64,000 nt of DNA from Bidens hawaiensis (GCA_021521415.1 JAIQDT010001741.1:62001-126000); one strand, 5' to 3'. Shown: positions 1 through 11,367, numbered from the stretch's first letter. A program made the numbers and translations. The notes: generated from the letters alone by a model not told the origin.

Positions 1-345
1 GGTTTCGGTTTTTTCGGTTTTGCCATTTAAGCTTGAAATTTTTGTGCCTAAAATTTTTTTTGACACAAAATGATAAATTTGGGCCTAAATCATTTTGTTA
101 AATTATAACTAATTGATTATTATACATTTGGGCTAAATTACGCATGTTACATATTTATTAAGTTCTTATAAATTACATAAAAAGAAAATTAAAAATTAAA
201 AAATGAAAATCTATAAATTCGGTTTGGTAACGAATTTTTCGGTTTTTATTACACGCAAAACCAAAACCGACGATAAGTTCGGTTTTTACAAAAACATAAA
301 ACCAAACCGTCAGTTTTTATTTCAGTTCGGTTTTTTTTGCTTTCA
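1..345. repeat. AT-rich repeat with TTCGGTTTT motifs
   Basis: The motif TTCGGTTTT and its complement AAAACCGAA recur on both strands (about 1-25, 217-250, 258-345), giving an imperfect inverted arrangement. This is the look of a decayed short DNA transposon of a kind common in plant intergenic DNA. No TIR pair or target duplication could be fixed. The rest of 1-600 is AT-rich; a possible 3' splice site (CTCTAG at about 611-616) just before the SICKLE-like start codon suggests a 5' UTR intron. Confidence 0.4.
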
Positions 346-636
346 TGCTCACCCCTATTTGTATGACTTCTTCTGTGCTTCAACTTTTAAGAACATTGAT
401 ATTGATTATTAACTCTTACATAGGGTGGATTTTATTTATATCAGTTAATCTCCTCACTCATACATTGCATAAATTCTTATGCTTTTAGCAGATTAAGGCT
501 TTATTTCCTTCAAAATATGATATAAACCACCTTTAAAAAACTATAGAGTAAAGCACTATCCTGTTTCAGCTTACAGTGATATATTCAATCCTGTAATATT
601 TGTATACATTCTCTAGGATAATTCACAACCGAGTCA

Positions 637-1821
637 ATGGACGAGTCAACTCAGAGACGAGAACGACTAAAAGCTATGCGAATGGAAGCTTCACAAGCGG
701 ATGCAACTTATAATAATAATAATAATAATAACAACCAGTCGGCAGTTAGTCTCTCGAACCCGCTACTTGAATCAGCAACTAACCCTGAAACTCAGGCGCA
801 GACGGTTTCTCAAAGCTTTAATTATTACACCAACCCAATGGCAGCGTATTCTGGAAACAAGCAGAGTAATACCATATTGTTATCGCAGTTTTGAGTTTCT
901 TATGTTTATATTCTTAATTTTACTTTATGAATGTTAATGTTTACGTCTTTGCCAGGTCAGCCTTCACCGCATATAAACCACTCACCAAACCCGCAAATGC
1001 AGCAGCCGCATGGATATTATCCAAATTCTAATTATGCTTATTCATCTAACCCGTCACAGAGTAGCAATTTACCTAACCCAAGTTGGAGAGGCAACAGTCC
1101 TAATCCTAGAGGTTACTATGGCCCGGGAGGTGTCCGTTTTCCTAGCTTGCAAACCCACTTCACCAGTGGTGCTTCAGGACAAACCGGCTACAGCCCAGGT
1201 CGCGGTTCACAGAGTAGCAATTTACCTAACCCAAGTTGGAGAGGCAACAGTCCTAATCCTAGAGGTTACTATGGCCCGGGAGGTGTCCGTTTTCCTAGCT
1301 TGCAAACCCACTTCACCAGTGGTGCTTCAGGACAAACCGGCTACAGCCCAGGTCGCGGTTCAGGACTAGATGGCTCGGGTCAAGGAGGGTACCCTAGCCC
1401 CCATTTCACGAACAACCCGGGTCATGGTTCGGGTCGGGGGTACCCTAGTCCTGGACCCAACTTCAGGAATAACTTTAGCCATGGCTCGGGTCCTAACCAA
1501 GGCAGAGGATATGGGAACAACATGACTTCGGGTCCAAGTTCTGGGAGGGGACGTGGGGGGCGAGGGCGGGGTCATAATCATGTATCGGCAGAAGACCGGC
1601 CCGATCGTTTTTTCAATAAGTCAATGGTGGAAGACCCTTGGAAGTTTCTAGAGCCGGTAGTTTGGAAGTCACTTAAGAAGCAGTGGCTTCCACATTCTGT
1701 TAATGCGAAAAAGCCTCGGGTTTCAGAGTCTCCGAAACCGTCTAGCTCACAACCTAGCCTTGCTGAAATCCTGGCCGCGTCGTTTAATGAAGCTGCGGAT
1801 GATGAACCGGGCGCAGAGTGA
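637..1821 (+). CDS. SIC: SICKLE-like proline-rich protein, two exons
   Basis: Model: exon 1 at 637-865, intron 866-955 (GT...AG), exon 2 at 956-1821; the junction codon is AGT and the reading frame stays open for 364 residues. The N-terminus is charged (MDESTQRRERLKAMRMEA) and followed by an Asn run at about residues 26-33. The middle is rich in Pro, Ser, Gly and Asn, then comes an RGG-like stretch (about 265-280) and a conserved-looking C-terminal block with DRFFNKSMVEDPWKFLEPVVW. This order matches my recollection of Arabidopsis SICKLE, a nuclear proline-rich protein linked to miRNA accumulation, intron turnover and splicing. The start is the first ATG after a likely 5' UTR splice site. Odd point: a 51-residue segment is perfectly duplicated (residues about 110-160 and 161-211). 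The family call rests on the two ends; the middle is low complexity. A different hydroxyproline-rich protein is the alternative. Confidence 0.68.
1054..1359 (+). repeat. Perfect 153-bp tandem duplication inside exon 2
   Basis: Positions 1054-1206 and 1207-1359 read identically by eye. The unit is 51 codons, so the frame is kept. It encodes the Pro/Ser/Gly segment that starts SQSSNLPNPSWRGN and ends GYSPGRG. Identity at third positions means the duplication is recent, or is an assembly artefact. Confidence 0.92.
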
Positions 1822-2094
1822 TTTTTCTATATTTGGATTTGGTTATGTAGTTCAATCTTGTATTATGTTTCTAGTTCTGTTGGTTTTTGTGATTGTTACC
1901 AAGTTTATAGGAGCATTCTTGGTTGTGGTTCATTTTATTTTTAGGTATGATGAGACATGAGTCATTCTAAATTAAAAACAAGCTGAAAGAATCCGAGAAA
2001 TTATATTGTAATTCTAACTTAATTTATTTATTTTTCAAGAAAATATGTTTCATTTTAATTTACATTCCAGTTTCGTTGAACTTAATTGACTTAC
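1822..2094. other. 3' flank of the SICKLE-like gene
   Basis: AT-rich sequence that probably holds the 3' UTR. No further coding potential or repeat ends are seen before the Cassandra LTR. Confidence 0.4.
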
Positions 2095-2398
2095 TGTAAC
2101 GTCCTAGGCAAATTCCACATCGGCTGTGGACAGGAGAGATCCCTGGTTCATAAGTAAATGTCCCGTTTTTTAAATCACCAACACGTTTTAGGCTTAATGG
2201 TAGTGGACGAAAAGAGAGCTTTACAGTTAAGCGTGCTCAGGTGGGAGTAGTAGCTGGATGAGTGACCTCCTGGGAAGTTTTCACATGGGCAACAAAAAAC
2301 AAATCTGTGGGCTCTTCGTCGGCAAAGCGGACAATATTGATGGTGCATGTGAGCTCTTCGTCGGACAATATTGATGGTGCAAGGGGCCGGATGTTACA
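2095..2398 (+). mobile_element. Cassandra TRIM solo LTR
   Basis: A 304-bp unit starts TGTAACGTCC and ends GGATGTTACA, so it has LTR-type ends. The flanks are CTTAC (2090-2094) and CTTGC (2399-2403), a 5-bp target duplication with one change. Inside lies a 5S-rRNA-like region, the hallmark of Cassandra, the non-coding terminal-repeat retrotransposon whose LTRs carry a Pol III-type 5S unit. No second LTR, primer site or internal region follows, so it is a solo LTR. A short internal repeat (CTCTTCGTCGG...GACAATATTGATGGTGCA) occurs twice near the 3' end (about 2310-2382). Confidence 0.88.
2176..2292 (+). ncRNA. 5S-rRNA-like domain inside the Cassandra LTR
   Basis: The stretch CAGTTAAGCGTGCT (2224-2237) matches the plant 5S A-box. 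It is followed by GTGGGAG (intermediate element) and GTAGTAGCTGGATGAGTGACC (C-box region), then CTCCTGGGAAGTT. The order and spacing are those of plant 5S rRNA with several substitutions. The 5' part is more diverged. It may still recruit TFIIIA and Pol III but is not a genuine 5S gene. Confidence 0.85.
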
Positions 2399-3849
2399 CT
2401 TGCAATGAACCAAACAATTTCATAGCTTGTAACTTTATTCATTTGCTGAAGCATTGTCTTAAAAAATTAGAATGGATGGACTGGTTTAATTGGACCGGGC
2501 ATTGTTGATGACATTGGTTCAGTTACGAGCAATTGGGCCACACAAATGAATAATAAGTCGTCCAAAAAAAGTAGAGAAAAAAAATGACCTGGTATCAATC
2601 TAAAACCGGTTTTCAAGCCAACCTGATTTGAGAAAAAAAAAGTGTTTTTTTTACCGGTTTTTAAAAGTTAAGCAGTCTATAAACTGAACCAAACTGGTTT
2701 GATCGATTTGAACGATTTTGCTCCTAAACCGGTATATAAATCAAACCGGCTTTGACCATGTGTTAACCAAACCAGACCAAAACTAGGTTTTGTTTCGCCA
2801 TAAACCGGTTTCGGTACATCTAATGGGATAGAAAAAAGTGGACATTCTTGCATCCACCATGGTGTTGGGCCAATGGTGAAGCGACAGCTAAAAGTCGATT
2901 TAGTTATTTATTTATTTATTTTTTGTGTGTTTTCACTTCGCTTTAACACCGGGATTATATTATAAAGCATTGACTAGCGATATACTAGACAAGCGAAAAG
3001 GAAAAATTGCATAAGCAGTGAACCTCGAATTACCTGCCACCCTTTAAACCACAAAACAATCTTAACCTCAAGGGATGGCAATGATCCTCGAACTCGAAAT
3101 AGTCTTACCCACAGGGTGTGGACAAGTTTGGGATTACTTATGAAATTTTTGCAGGTTTAGAACGAGTTTGTGATTTGTTATATGTCCAATTACCCGACCC
3201 GATAACATCTCCGTTTATACGATTATATACCAAGTAACCCAACTTACAGTGCACCTTAAAAAAATTATTTATTTTTAGTGGAATTGTTTTCTTTGTACTT
3301 TGGTAGAATAGATGTATCATATAAATTTGGAGCAACACTTATTCGTCAAAATTTGTTTATAACAATTATTTATTTTAATAGATAGTTATTGACAACATCT
3401 TCTAGTTTCACTTTTGTAACTGATTAATAGTTATTTACCCAATGTAGTTAACTAGTTCCAAATGTCAAAACTCAATAGATATCGGACAGATTTTCGATCT
3501 GCATACCTATTGCTATGATGCTATCCCTCAACCCGCCTCAATCCCCATTAACCACCTCTATAGCATACAACTTGGGTAAATTTTTGGGTAGGCATATATT
3601 TTGACACCAAGTGCGATTCCAAAACATAGTTTCGTCCCCACAACCAATCTACTTATGAATCGAATTTAGCGGAACAACATTCGACTCATTTAGTTTTGTA
3701 TAACCTTTCAACATAGTTTCGATTCAGTTTTCTATCCATTGTTTAATAAACATACGTTTTAATTTTTTTACAATTTAGATCTGAACTCTTGTGTTTCTCT
3801 AAATGAATTACTATTTCAATATTTAAACTTTAAAGAACGTTCTTTGATA
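2399..3849. other. Intergenic DNA with decayed short repeats
   Basis: No gene is seen. Between about 2600 and 2815 AACCGGTTT-type motifs recur on both strands (for example 2606, 2654, 2727, 2743, 2803), as in a decayed hAT-like or MITE copy. From about 3060 to 3620 the text (TACCCGACCCGATAAC, CAACCCGCCTCAATCC) resembles another degenerate DNA transposon family. No ends or target duplications could be fixed. Confidence 0.35.
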
Positions 3850-5458
3850 TCTACCTATTCTAATAAAGTAAAATAAATGTGGACACTTGTCATGTTTTGG
3901 TTAATTTTCACAATGTTTTCCCTCCAAAACTATTATACCCTAACTAGCTTTTGAACCCGTGTATTACATGGGATTTATCAAATGATAAAAATAAATGAGG
4001 TCTTATTTTAATTATGATTCTCACAATACTTATGAAGGTATTAAAGTTGTGTAGTTTATCAAACCTAAGGTATGAAAAATGTTATTTAACTCAATAATAA
4101 ATAAAATCCACACTATGTTATAACCCAACTAACAAAATGGTTTTGACCCATGACCTATAGATAGCTAGAATGAATGAGATGAAAGATTAGAAATTAGGAG
4201 GAATGTAGGTTTGACGCCTAAGCTTTAACATTTTCTTTTATTAGTATTGTAAGATAAGATAAGATATATGTAATAAATCAATAATTATTCACTTTTCATT
4301 TACACTATATTTATATAATAATCTATATATTTTTATAAATATAAATATTAACATATTATTTTACTATATATTTCAAAATACTTGGTGAATTCCAAAATCA
4401 ACAACAAATCATGTTTCTCAAATGAAAATTGTTTCAGGTTTTTTAGTGGAACTTAAATTTGATTTTATGTGTTAAAAGTTAGTAAATAGATTGTTTGATA
4501 CAAGTTAACTACATTTGGGTCAAAATTTGTTATGGGTCAAAATTGAAAATTTTGAGTATTTTTAAAAATTTGAGAATGAAAAATAGATTTATCATCAAAT
4601 TTGTTATGGGTTCAAAGTGTTGACTTTAAAATGTCAAAAGTATGAAAGTTAGAATTTTAAACATGATTCGGGTTTCAAAATTATTTTTAAGGACATTTTT
4701 TGAAATAATCAAAAGGTTCAGGATTTGACAAACTAACTATTTTTCCCTAAACTATTAAAATTTAAGAAAAGATTGCGAACACTTTCTACATGCCACCCCC
4801 ATACCTATCAATGCTTAACTTTTATCAAATTCGAAATATTTATGTCAACATTAATTTTTCCTTCAATGGTGATCAGAACTTTGTATACTATGCTCAAATG
4901 AAACAAAATATTCACAAAATTGAATGGGTTAACATGTTATTTTTTATGTTGTCATTATGACAAAGTCGAGAAGCCCTCTGAAACTTATTAAAATCTTTTT
5001 TATGGTATAGCTCAGAAAAACATATTATTTGAAGAACATCCATTATTATAATTTAATGCTCTACTTTCCTTTGATGGGTGGTAAATTGATAAATATATCA
5101 ATAAGGTAACGCCCATTTTGTATTTAGGCTGGGTGGTTAGAACTACTATCGTATTAGAAGTCTTATTTCCGAAATTAGTTCATAACTAAAATTCTTTTAA
5201 TTATACATATATGACACCGAGAATGAATTTTTCAATAGAAAGAAGCATTCTCGGGTACGTTTTTGCACGGACATTTTTTTATTAAGTTCATTTAAAAAAA
5301 TCATTTTGTGATATAAATAAAATCAATTTATGTATACATTGTATAGATACAAGCATAGATGTAATACATTTTTTTTACATATACGCGATTTAATTATTTG
5401 TTTTACTTATAATTTTATAATTTAAATTACCTGTGTGTAACACGGGCTCTAAAACTAG
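3850..5458 (+). mobile_element. Non-autonomous Helitron (outer copy)
   Basis: The 5' end reads A|TCTACCTATTC... at 3849/3850. The 3' end reads CCTGTGTGTAACACGGG (7-bp stem, one G.T pair, 3-nt loop, about 5430-5446), then a short AT spacer and CTAG at 5455-5458, followed by T. That is the Helitron pattern: 5' TC, a 3' hairpin about 10 nt before CTRR, and insertion between A and T. No Rep-helicase is encoded. A second Helitron is nested at 3944-4264, so this copy is about 1.29 kb without it. Confidence 0.72.
3944..4264 (-). mobile_element. Nested non-autonomous Helitron
   Basis: On the minus strand the 3' end is at 3944: CTAG preceded by a spacer and the hairpin CCCATGTAATACACGGG (plus-strand 3957-3973). 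The 5' end on the minus strand reads TCTTATCTTATCTTAC..., ending at 4254, 4259 or 4264 because of a GATAA repeat. The flanks are A (3943) and T. It has the same structure as the outer copy but the opposite orientation, and lies 94 bp inside it. Confidence 0.66.
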
Positions 5459-5570
5459 TTCTCATAATAAACGGTTGACATGAATTTTTTTTTATTAAGT
5501 GTGCAATAGTTAGATTTTTGGTATGGTATATGAATTTAGATTAGGAAATGAGGGCCAACTTATTATATAA

Positions 5571-6182
5571 AGGAAGACAAAAATAAGAAGGAAGAGAAGG
5601 ATTTATAACCATACAAAAAAACTTTTAAAAAAATTAACAATAAATAAATAAAAAATCATAACTCAAAATTTAATAAAAAAACAAAAAAAGTAAAAAAAAA
5701 ACACAAAATGTTTTCACCATCTTTCTCGTTAAAAAAAAAAACTCGAAAAAGACACAATGTTGAGTGAAAAAGACCATTGTGTCTTTTTGTTTATTATTGT
5801 GTTTTATGTTTATTTTTGTCATTAATTGTTTCTTTTTTCCTTGACATTGTGTCTTTTTTTCTTGATATTGTATTATATTAGTCTACATTGTGTTATATTT
5901 TTTTTCGACATTTTGTGTTATATTTTGCGATTTATTGTGTCTTTTTTAGTTATAATTGTGTGTTTTGTTCATTTTCGTCATTGTGTCTTTTGTTTCTGCA
6001 TTGTGTCTTTTCGGGAATTTTTTTTTCTGAACGAGAAAGATGAGGGAAACGTTTTTGTTTTTTTAATTTTTTTATTTATATTTTGAATTATGATTTTTTT
6101 TATTAATTTTTTGGAATTTTTTTGAGAGGTTTTTTGTGCGGTCACAAATCCTTCTCATCCTTCTTATTTTTGCCTCTCTTTG
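5571..6182. mobile_element. Foldback/TIR DNA element with arms of about 190 bp
   Basis: The left arm begins near 5571 (GGAAGACAAAAATAAGAAGG...) and the right arm ends near 6182 with the complement (CCTTCTTATTTTTGCCTC). The two arms stay alignable inward to about 5760 and 5990, including CATCTTTCTCGTT and GACACAATG motifs. The centre has repeated ATTGTGTCTTTT. The long arms and absence of a transposase suit a Mutator-like or foldback MITE. I could not confirm a 9-bp target duplication. Confidence 0.68.
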
Positions 6183-6577
6183 TATTTTAACTTTATTGAA
6201 ATAAATGCTAAAATGGAAATATTAATTTTTATGAATCATGAGTAACTATAAGTTTCATTCGACTAATTTTAAGATTGAAGCATTTACAAGATGAGAAACA
6301 CCAAGTTTTTAATAAGCGAACGACCCCTACAAGCAAAGTCGTACAATTTTAATGTTTTACATTTGTAACATGTTTTGGTGGAAACAAATAATTTAGAACT
6401 TTACGTTACAATTCATTCACATTAAAATGCTCAAAACTTTTATTACCTTTATTGGAAGAATTTACCAATTTTGGATAACATTTTTAATGCAAAGATATTG
6501 TATTAGTTTGATAAGAAATCAAAATGAGTTATTTTGAAATGATTTATTGCTTGGTTGACACGCCAACAGGTTGGTTG
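6183..6577. other. AT-rich intergenic DNA
   Basis: No open reading frame, repeat end or RNA gene is recognised here. Confidence 0.5.
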
Positions 6578-6582
6578 GTAAC

Positions 6583-6822
6583 TTTTTTTTTTAACTTCCA
6601 TTGAATAAAGCCAGCTACCTAGGTTAATTTAATTGTAAAAGACGGTCGGTCAGCGCTTGCAAACAGTGTCAGGTAACCTAAGAGCACCATCTCATGTTTC
6701 AGGAAAAACTTGTTGCCCGAAAACTAACTGTTAATAAAACCTTATTGGAATCGGATTTGAACTTGAGAACTTGCAATCTCAAAATCAAATCTTCATTTCC
6801 CATCCAATGTCAACTGAGCTAA
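6583..6822 (-). mobile_element. tRNA-derived SINE
   Basis: On the minus strand the head carries TAGCTCAGTTG (plus 6811-6821), a good Pol III A-box, and GTTCAAATCC (plus 6753-6762), a B-box, at tRNA-like spacing. A roughly 160-nt body follows and ends in a run of ten A (plus 6583-6592). The copy is flanked by GTAAC on both sides (6578-6582 and 6823-6827), a short target duplication. No family name was assigned. Confidence 0.78.
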
Positions 6823-6827
6823 GTAAC

Positions 6828-8728
6828 ATACTATACGTTATTAGAAAATTTTGCTAATAAAACAATAATATATTTTTTGTAAACAAATTATCAACCCCGT
6901 AGAAGATCAACCTATTATTTCATTAGAAAAAAAAGGTCAATAGAGCAAACGTTGGTAACAGCATTTTTCTATTTTTTTTATTTTTCTTTTTCCAATTTTT
7001 ATAGCAAAAAAAGAAAAAAAAAGTCCCTAAAGCCAATTTTGTGCCGAAAGAAAACAAGTGATGACTTGTTAATACCTTTAACGGATGGAGATTTTACAAA
7101 TTAACAGTGAAATGGATAGATTTTTTTATTTTTTTAACCGTTAAAGATTTAGTGAATTATTATTATTTTATACCATTAGAGAAACACGTTAGTTCACTCC
7201 GGAACTCCGATTCAAGCCTCAAATTTGTTAGACGAGCTAAAGGTGTTGGGGATTTTTTTGGATTAAAAAAAAAAAAGGACTCTCATGGTTAAGTTTGTGT
7301 AGCTTTCGGGTTTACTGATTATACTGGGGCTGGGGCTGGGGCTGGGGCTGGGGCTGGGGGTGTTAGTTTTATTTTTGATGAATGCATTAGTTTTTCTAAC
7401 ACCTTTATAGTTTAATATATTATTATTTTTATTGGTTGTTAAAAAAACATTTAATGTGTAAAAATGGTGACATGGATAGCTTTTCTTTTTACTACACACG
7501 ATATAAATTTCTACATAAATATCAACCGATAATATAACGCTTATAGTCACCAACAATAAATAAAAAAGTCTACATGACATTCACTTAAAACAATAATAAT
7601 CTATGCATACATCAAATATGTAATGAGTGTTCTAATAGCCAAAATTTAACGTTAATTTCATGAAAAAAAATAATAATAATGAATTAAACAACTTCAATGA
7701 CTTTAATAAGCCGAATGGTCTTTTTGGCACACAAAAAATCATGTTAGCTTTTATAAGTTATGTACCACTTATAAAAACAATTAGAAAGTTTTATTAATTA
7801 AATACACTTGATAAGCAAAAGAAAAATTAACCAGATCAAAATCAATTAAATCATGATGATTCATTCATTCATTGCTCCCAACAAAAGAACGTCTCATATT
7901 TTCATCAATGAGTTGTTTACAATCGACTTTTCAGACGTTACAACAAGTCTAATTGATAATAATAGATTTTAAATTTACTTACCAAATCAAATCAAAATGT
8001 TAATAGCTATATTTGGTTTCATATTTCATAAATAAAAAATAGTTTTCCCTCACTAAACTTGTTCACTATCCACTATATCTAAGATGAATTTTAACGGTAC
8101 ATTGGTGTTTATGGAAGTCCAGAAGTGAAGTTGTTTTTAAAGAGAAACGGGTATATATATTACAAACATAACGAAGGATGACAAAAAAACTTGGTTTTTT
8201 ATGACTGGGTTAAATATATATAGAAAAAAGATCTCGCTAGAGTGAGATATATGTAGTTTTAAATTTTAAATTGCTATCTAGAGTTTTATTTATTTAGTTA
8301 TTAATTTATTTATAAATAAAGGTTGGCTTGTTAAAAAAGTTATTAATTACAACAAATTTCACATGTTCATTGCATCAATGGCATGGTTGATTTCTATCAT
8401 GAGTTTGATAACACACTTTTCATAATCATGATACTCAATCTTCAATCAACCAAAACTTAGTATTAATTATCTTTATAGAGTTAATAATTTTAATCAAATT
8501 AACTAATAAGAATGCATCATGTAAATGGCAAGAGATCAAATTCAATCAAAGTTTCCCAAACATGCCCAATGCAAAAATGTTAAAAAATAAAAACATGATT
8601 AAAAAGTTCAAAAACCACTAACAACCATTAAAATTCCCAAATGATAGTCTAATTAACAAGTAGATGATCAACATCAAAACACAAATCAATTCATAAATTA
8701 ATAATAAACAAACTACTTAAATTAACCA
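6828..8728. other. AT-rich intergenic DNA between the SINE and the FLA gene
   Basis: Apart from the G-rich repeat at 7325-7361, I see no gene. The last part (about 8500-8728) probably includes the 3' UTR of the FLA gene, which is read from the minus strand. Confidence 0.4.
7325..7361 (+). repeat. (GGGGCT)n tract with G-quadruplex potential
   Basis: Six runs of four or five G are separated by CT. Four G4 runs with two-base loops satisfy the usual quadruplex pattern on the plus strand. The tract stands out in AT-rich DNA. Confidence 0.9.
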
Positions 8729-10012
8729 TCAACCAAACATAACCCAAACTGATAACGTAAACAAACCTAAAAACATCACCGGAGCTTTACTTCCACCGCC
8801 GGAGTTACTATTCCCTCCGTCAGCCGTTGGACCGTCAGCCGGCGCAGGACCCGAACCCGGCGATATAACTGAAGGAGCTGGAGGAGACACCACAGGTGAA
8901 GTTTTTGCCACCGGCGCCGGTGCTGAACCAATCTGTGTTTTACCCGGAGCTGAAGCCGGCGCCGGTGCCGGCGGAGAAACTCCCGGCACCGTCGGAGCCG
9001 GTGGAGTTGTTTCCGGAGCGGGTGCAGCCGAAGGCGGTTTCGGAAACAACTCCACTGGGAGGAGAACATGATCAATTTTCAAAACACTAAGCGGTACCGA
9101 ATCGAGTACCGTGCTTTCAACACGCGCGTCAACCACACCGGTACTAAGCGTGACCGAATCGCCTTTGCTGCTTACCGAAAACCCTAATTCCAACACCTGG
9201 TTAGACGCGAGCGTCTTAACCGGGTTTTTCTCCGACATCAAACTAGCTTTTGGGGCGTATTTAGGGATCGCGTGATACAGCATTACCGAAATGAAGTAGC
9301 TACTCGATAGCTTATTAAAATCGAGCAACCCGCGAACCATGAACGCCGCATCCGAAGGCGCGAACACCGTCAGCCCGTGCGCCTCGGCCGTTTCGTAAAT
9401 TCTCAACGCTCCGGATTCGGATATTAATCTAGCAAATGTTTTACACCCGGCTTTCTCTAATAAATTTGTCATATTTAGATCAAGCGCTGGGGGCCTGATC
9501 AAGACCCCAGGCGCAAGGATCGGGGATGTGATTTCCAACACGGAAATGTTGTACGGAATTTGTTTTACAGATTTGTAAAACAAAGCGTCGAGTCTGGATC
9601 CTTCATGGGATCCAAACCCGATCTTACCGGATGCCAGATCAGTTATGTTAACGAATCCGGTATTCCCGGTCGTGGTGCCGGTAGTCTGATACAACGTGGT
9701 TGTAATCACACTGCCATCACCGATCCCCTGGAGCTTCGGGAGATCAAAATAGTCGAGAAGAGCGTGAATACTTAACGCGACCTTGACGACGGAGAGCGTC
9801 TGTTTCGTTAAGTATTCCGCGGCGACTATGTTGTTGAACACGAGAACCGTGATGGTTTCGCGGGCGTTGATCTCGTCCGCGAGCCTTGTTTGGGTGAGGT
9901 AGTTGTTGTAGACGCTGTATTCGGGGAAGTCGTTGAGGATCGCGGTGATGTTGTGACCCGCGGCCGCGGAGATGAATGAAAGGGTGAGGATGATAATGTG
10001 TAATGCAGCCAT
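8729..10012 (-). CDS. FLA: Fasciclin-like arabinogalactan protein (FLA8/FLA10-like)
   Basis: A single-exon frame of 427 residues with a clean architecture. Residues 1-19 are a signal peptide followed by HNITAIL. A first FAS1 domain spans about 21-165 and a second about 176-322, the latter with the conserved TVFAPSDAAF (215-224) and a YH pair (246-247). Residues 325-395 are Pro/Ala/Ser-rich with AP, SP and TP repeats expected to be hydroxylated and carry arabinogalactan. The last 20 residues are hydrophobic after a small-residue stretch (GGGSKAP), as for a GPI-anchor signal. NxS/T sites at 21, 122, 155 and 180 suit N-glycosylation. Length and domain order match the two-FAS1 FLA group that includes Arabidopsis FLA8 and FLA10: secreted, membrane-anchored proteins acting in cell wall structure and adhesion. 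There are no lesions. Its GC content is well above the flanks, as expected of a working plant gene. The exact orthologue is not settled. Confidence 0.95.
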   Translation of the reverse strand: MAALHIIILTLSFISAAAGHNITAILNDFPEYSVYNNYLTQTRLADEINARETITVLVFNNIVAAEYLTKQTLSVVKVALSIHALLDYFDLPKLQGIGDGSVITTTLYQTTGTTTGNTGFVNITDLASGKIGFGSHEGSRLDALFYKSVKQIPYNISVLEITSPILAPGVLIRPPALDLNMTNLLEKAGCKTFARLISESGALRIYETAEAHGLTVFAPSDAAFMVRGLLDFNKLSSSYFISVMLYHAIPKYAPKASLMSEKNPVKTLASNQVLELGFSVSSKGDSVTLSTGVVDARVESTVLDSVPLSVLKIDHVLLPVELFPKPPSAAPAPETTPPAPTVPGVSPPAPAPASAPGKTQIGSAPAPVAKTSPVVSPPAPSVISPGSGPAPADGPTADGGNSNSGGGSKAPVMFLGLFTLSVWVMFG

Positions 10013-11367
10013 GGTGAGTGAGAATAATGTATAATGACAAGTGAAGGTAGGGTTTATGATTTAGGAGGAAGAAGGAAGATGAAAGGTGGCGAAATTTAAG
10101 GTGTAAAATTAAATGGGGTTTAGTTAACCATGGTTTGGTTTGGTTTGGTTAATTAAGGCGAGCAAAATGGGGATATTTAAGAACCAGTAAAAGGAAACAT
10201 GTAATGCATGAAAATATCTTTATAAATTATTTAAAAATAAAAATAATTTCTTAAAAGGCTTATAATTATTAAAAAATAAAGTTTATGGTGCCTTGATCTA
10301 CTATCATGAGATGCTTATAATTATTAAAAAATAAGATTTATATTTTATATATAATTTTGTTGTAATAGAAAATCTTACAAAATGACACTTTGGTTGAATG
10401 AAAAATGTTCTAGACTATGAAAACAAAAGTTATGGTTTCAATTCACACAATTAATGTTCTATTTTTTTATACAAAAAAACTTGATCATTTGTATTTATAC
10501 GAGTTATCTTAGTAGCATGTTTATTATTGTTTGTTTGTTTGTTTTGGGTTTTTAAAATACAACCTTATTGATAAAATTATCAAGTTATCTATTACATAAC
10601 TGAAAACACGATTTTAGGGTTACGTTTTTTTATTTATCCTGGGCCCCAAAATTTTAAAAATTTTTCAGAAACAACCCTTATGGTTACAAGATCTAAAATC
10701 CCTGTAACCTTATAGTTTTAATGATTTGAATCCATCACGTTACATGATCAAATCTAAAATGGCAAACACTATACTAGAAGAAAATGTCCGTAAGGTTTAT
10801 ATTTATATTTGTAATTATTATTTTTAACCTCCATAACTATGTAAATGTCCGTGAAGTTTATATTTATAGGTAGTTAATACCTTTTGTTTTCTTTCCACTA
10901 ATTAACTTTTGGAAAATGATAATTTTGTTTTCAATTTCTAATACTAAAGAACAATATTTGATATTTTCATAATTCTGTTATTTTTTATTTAGTTTCTTTT
11001 TATTTTCATCCGTTATTTTTGTCACTTTATGTAATAAATTTTTAAATCTTTAATTAATTAAACTGATTAATTAATTAATTTTATAAAGATATAGTTTCTT
11101 TCATTTATTTTTTTTTAGGCTTTTAAACAAACCATACAAACATGAAGAAAGGTTTTTGTGTCCGTTCTTTAATTTTAACCGAAAAACGATCGAACACAAA
11201 TAATTAAGCGAACGAGATTTTCTTGCTCGTGTTTGTTCATTAAGAAATTGAACATGTTCATGTTTGTTCTTTTATTAGTTAAAATGAACAATTCATGTAC
11301 ATAAAGGAACAAACATGACATTATAAGTAAACGTGAACCCGTTGGGGTGCGATAATAAGAATAGACT

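Noticed and set aside
2176..2292. A functional 5S rRNA gene
   Set aside because: The 5' half is too diverged and the unit is bounded by LTR ends with a target duplication.
3944..5458. A single 1.5-kb TIR transposon with CTAG ends
   Set aside because: Both ends have Helitron 3' hairpins and each has its own TC-type 5' end in the right place, so two Helitrons explain it better.
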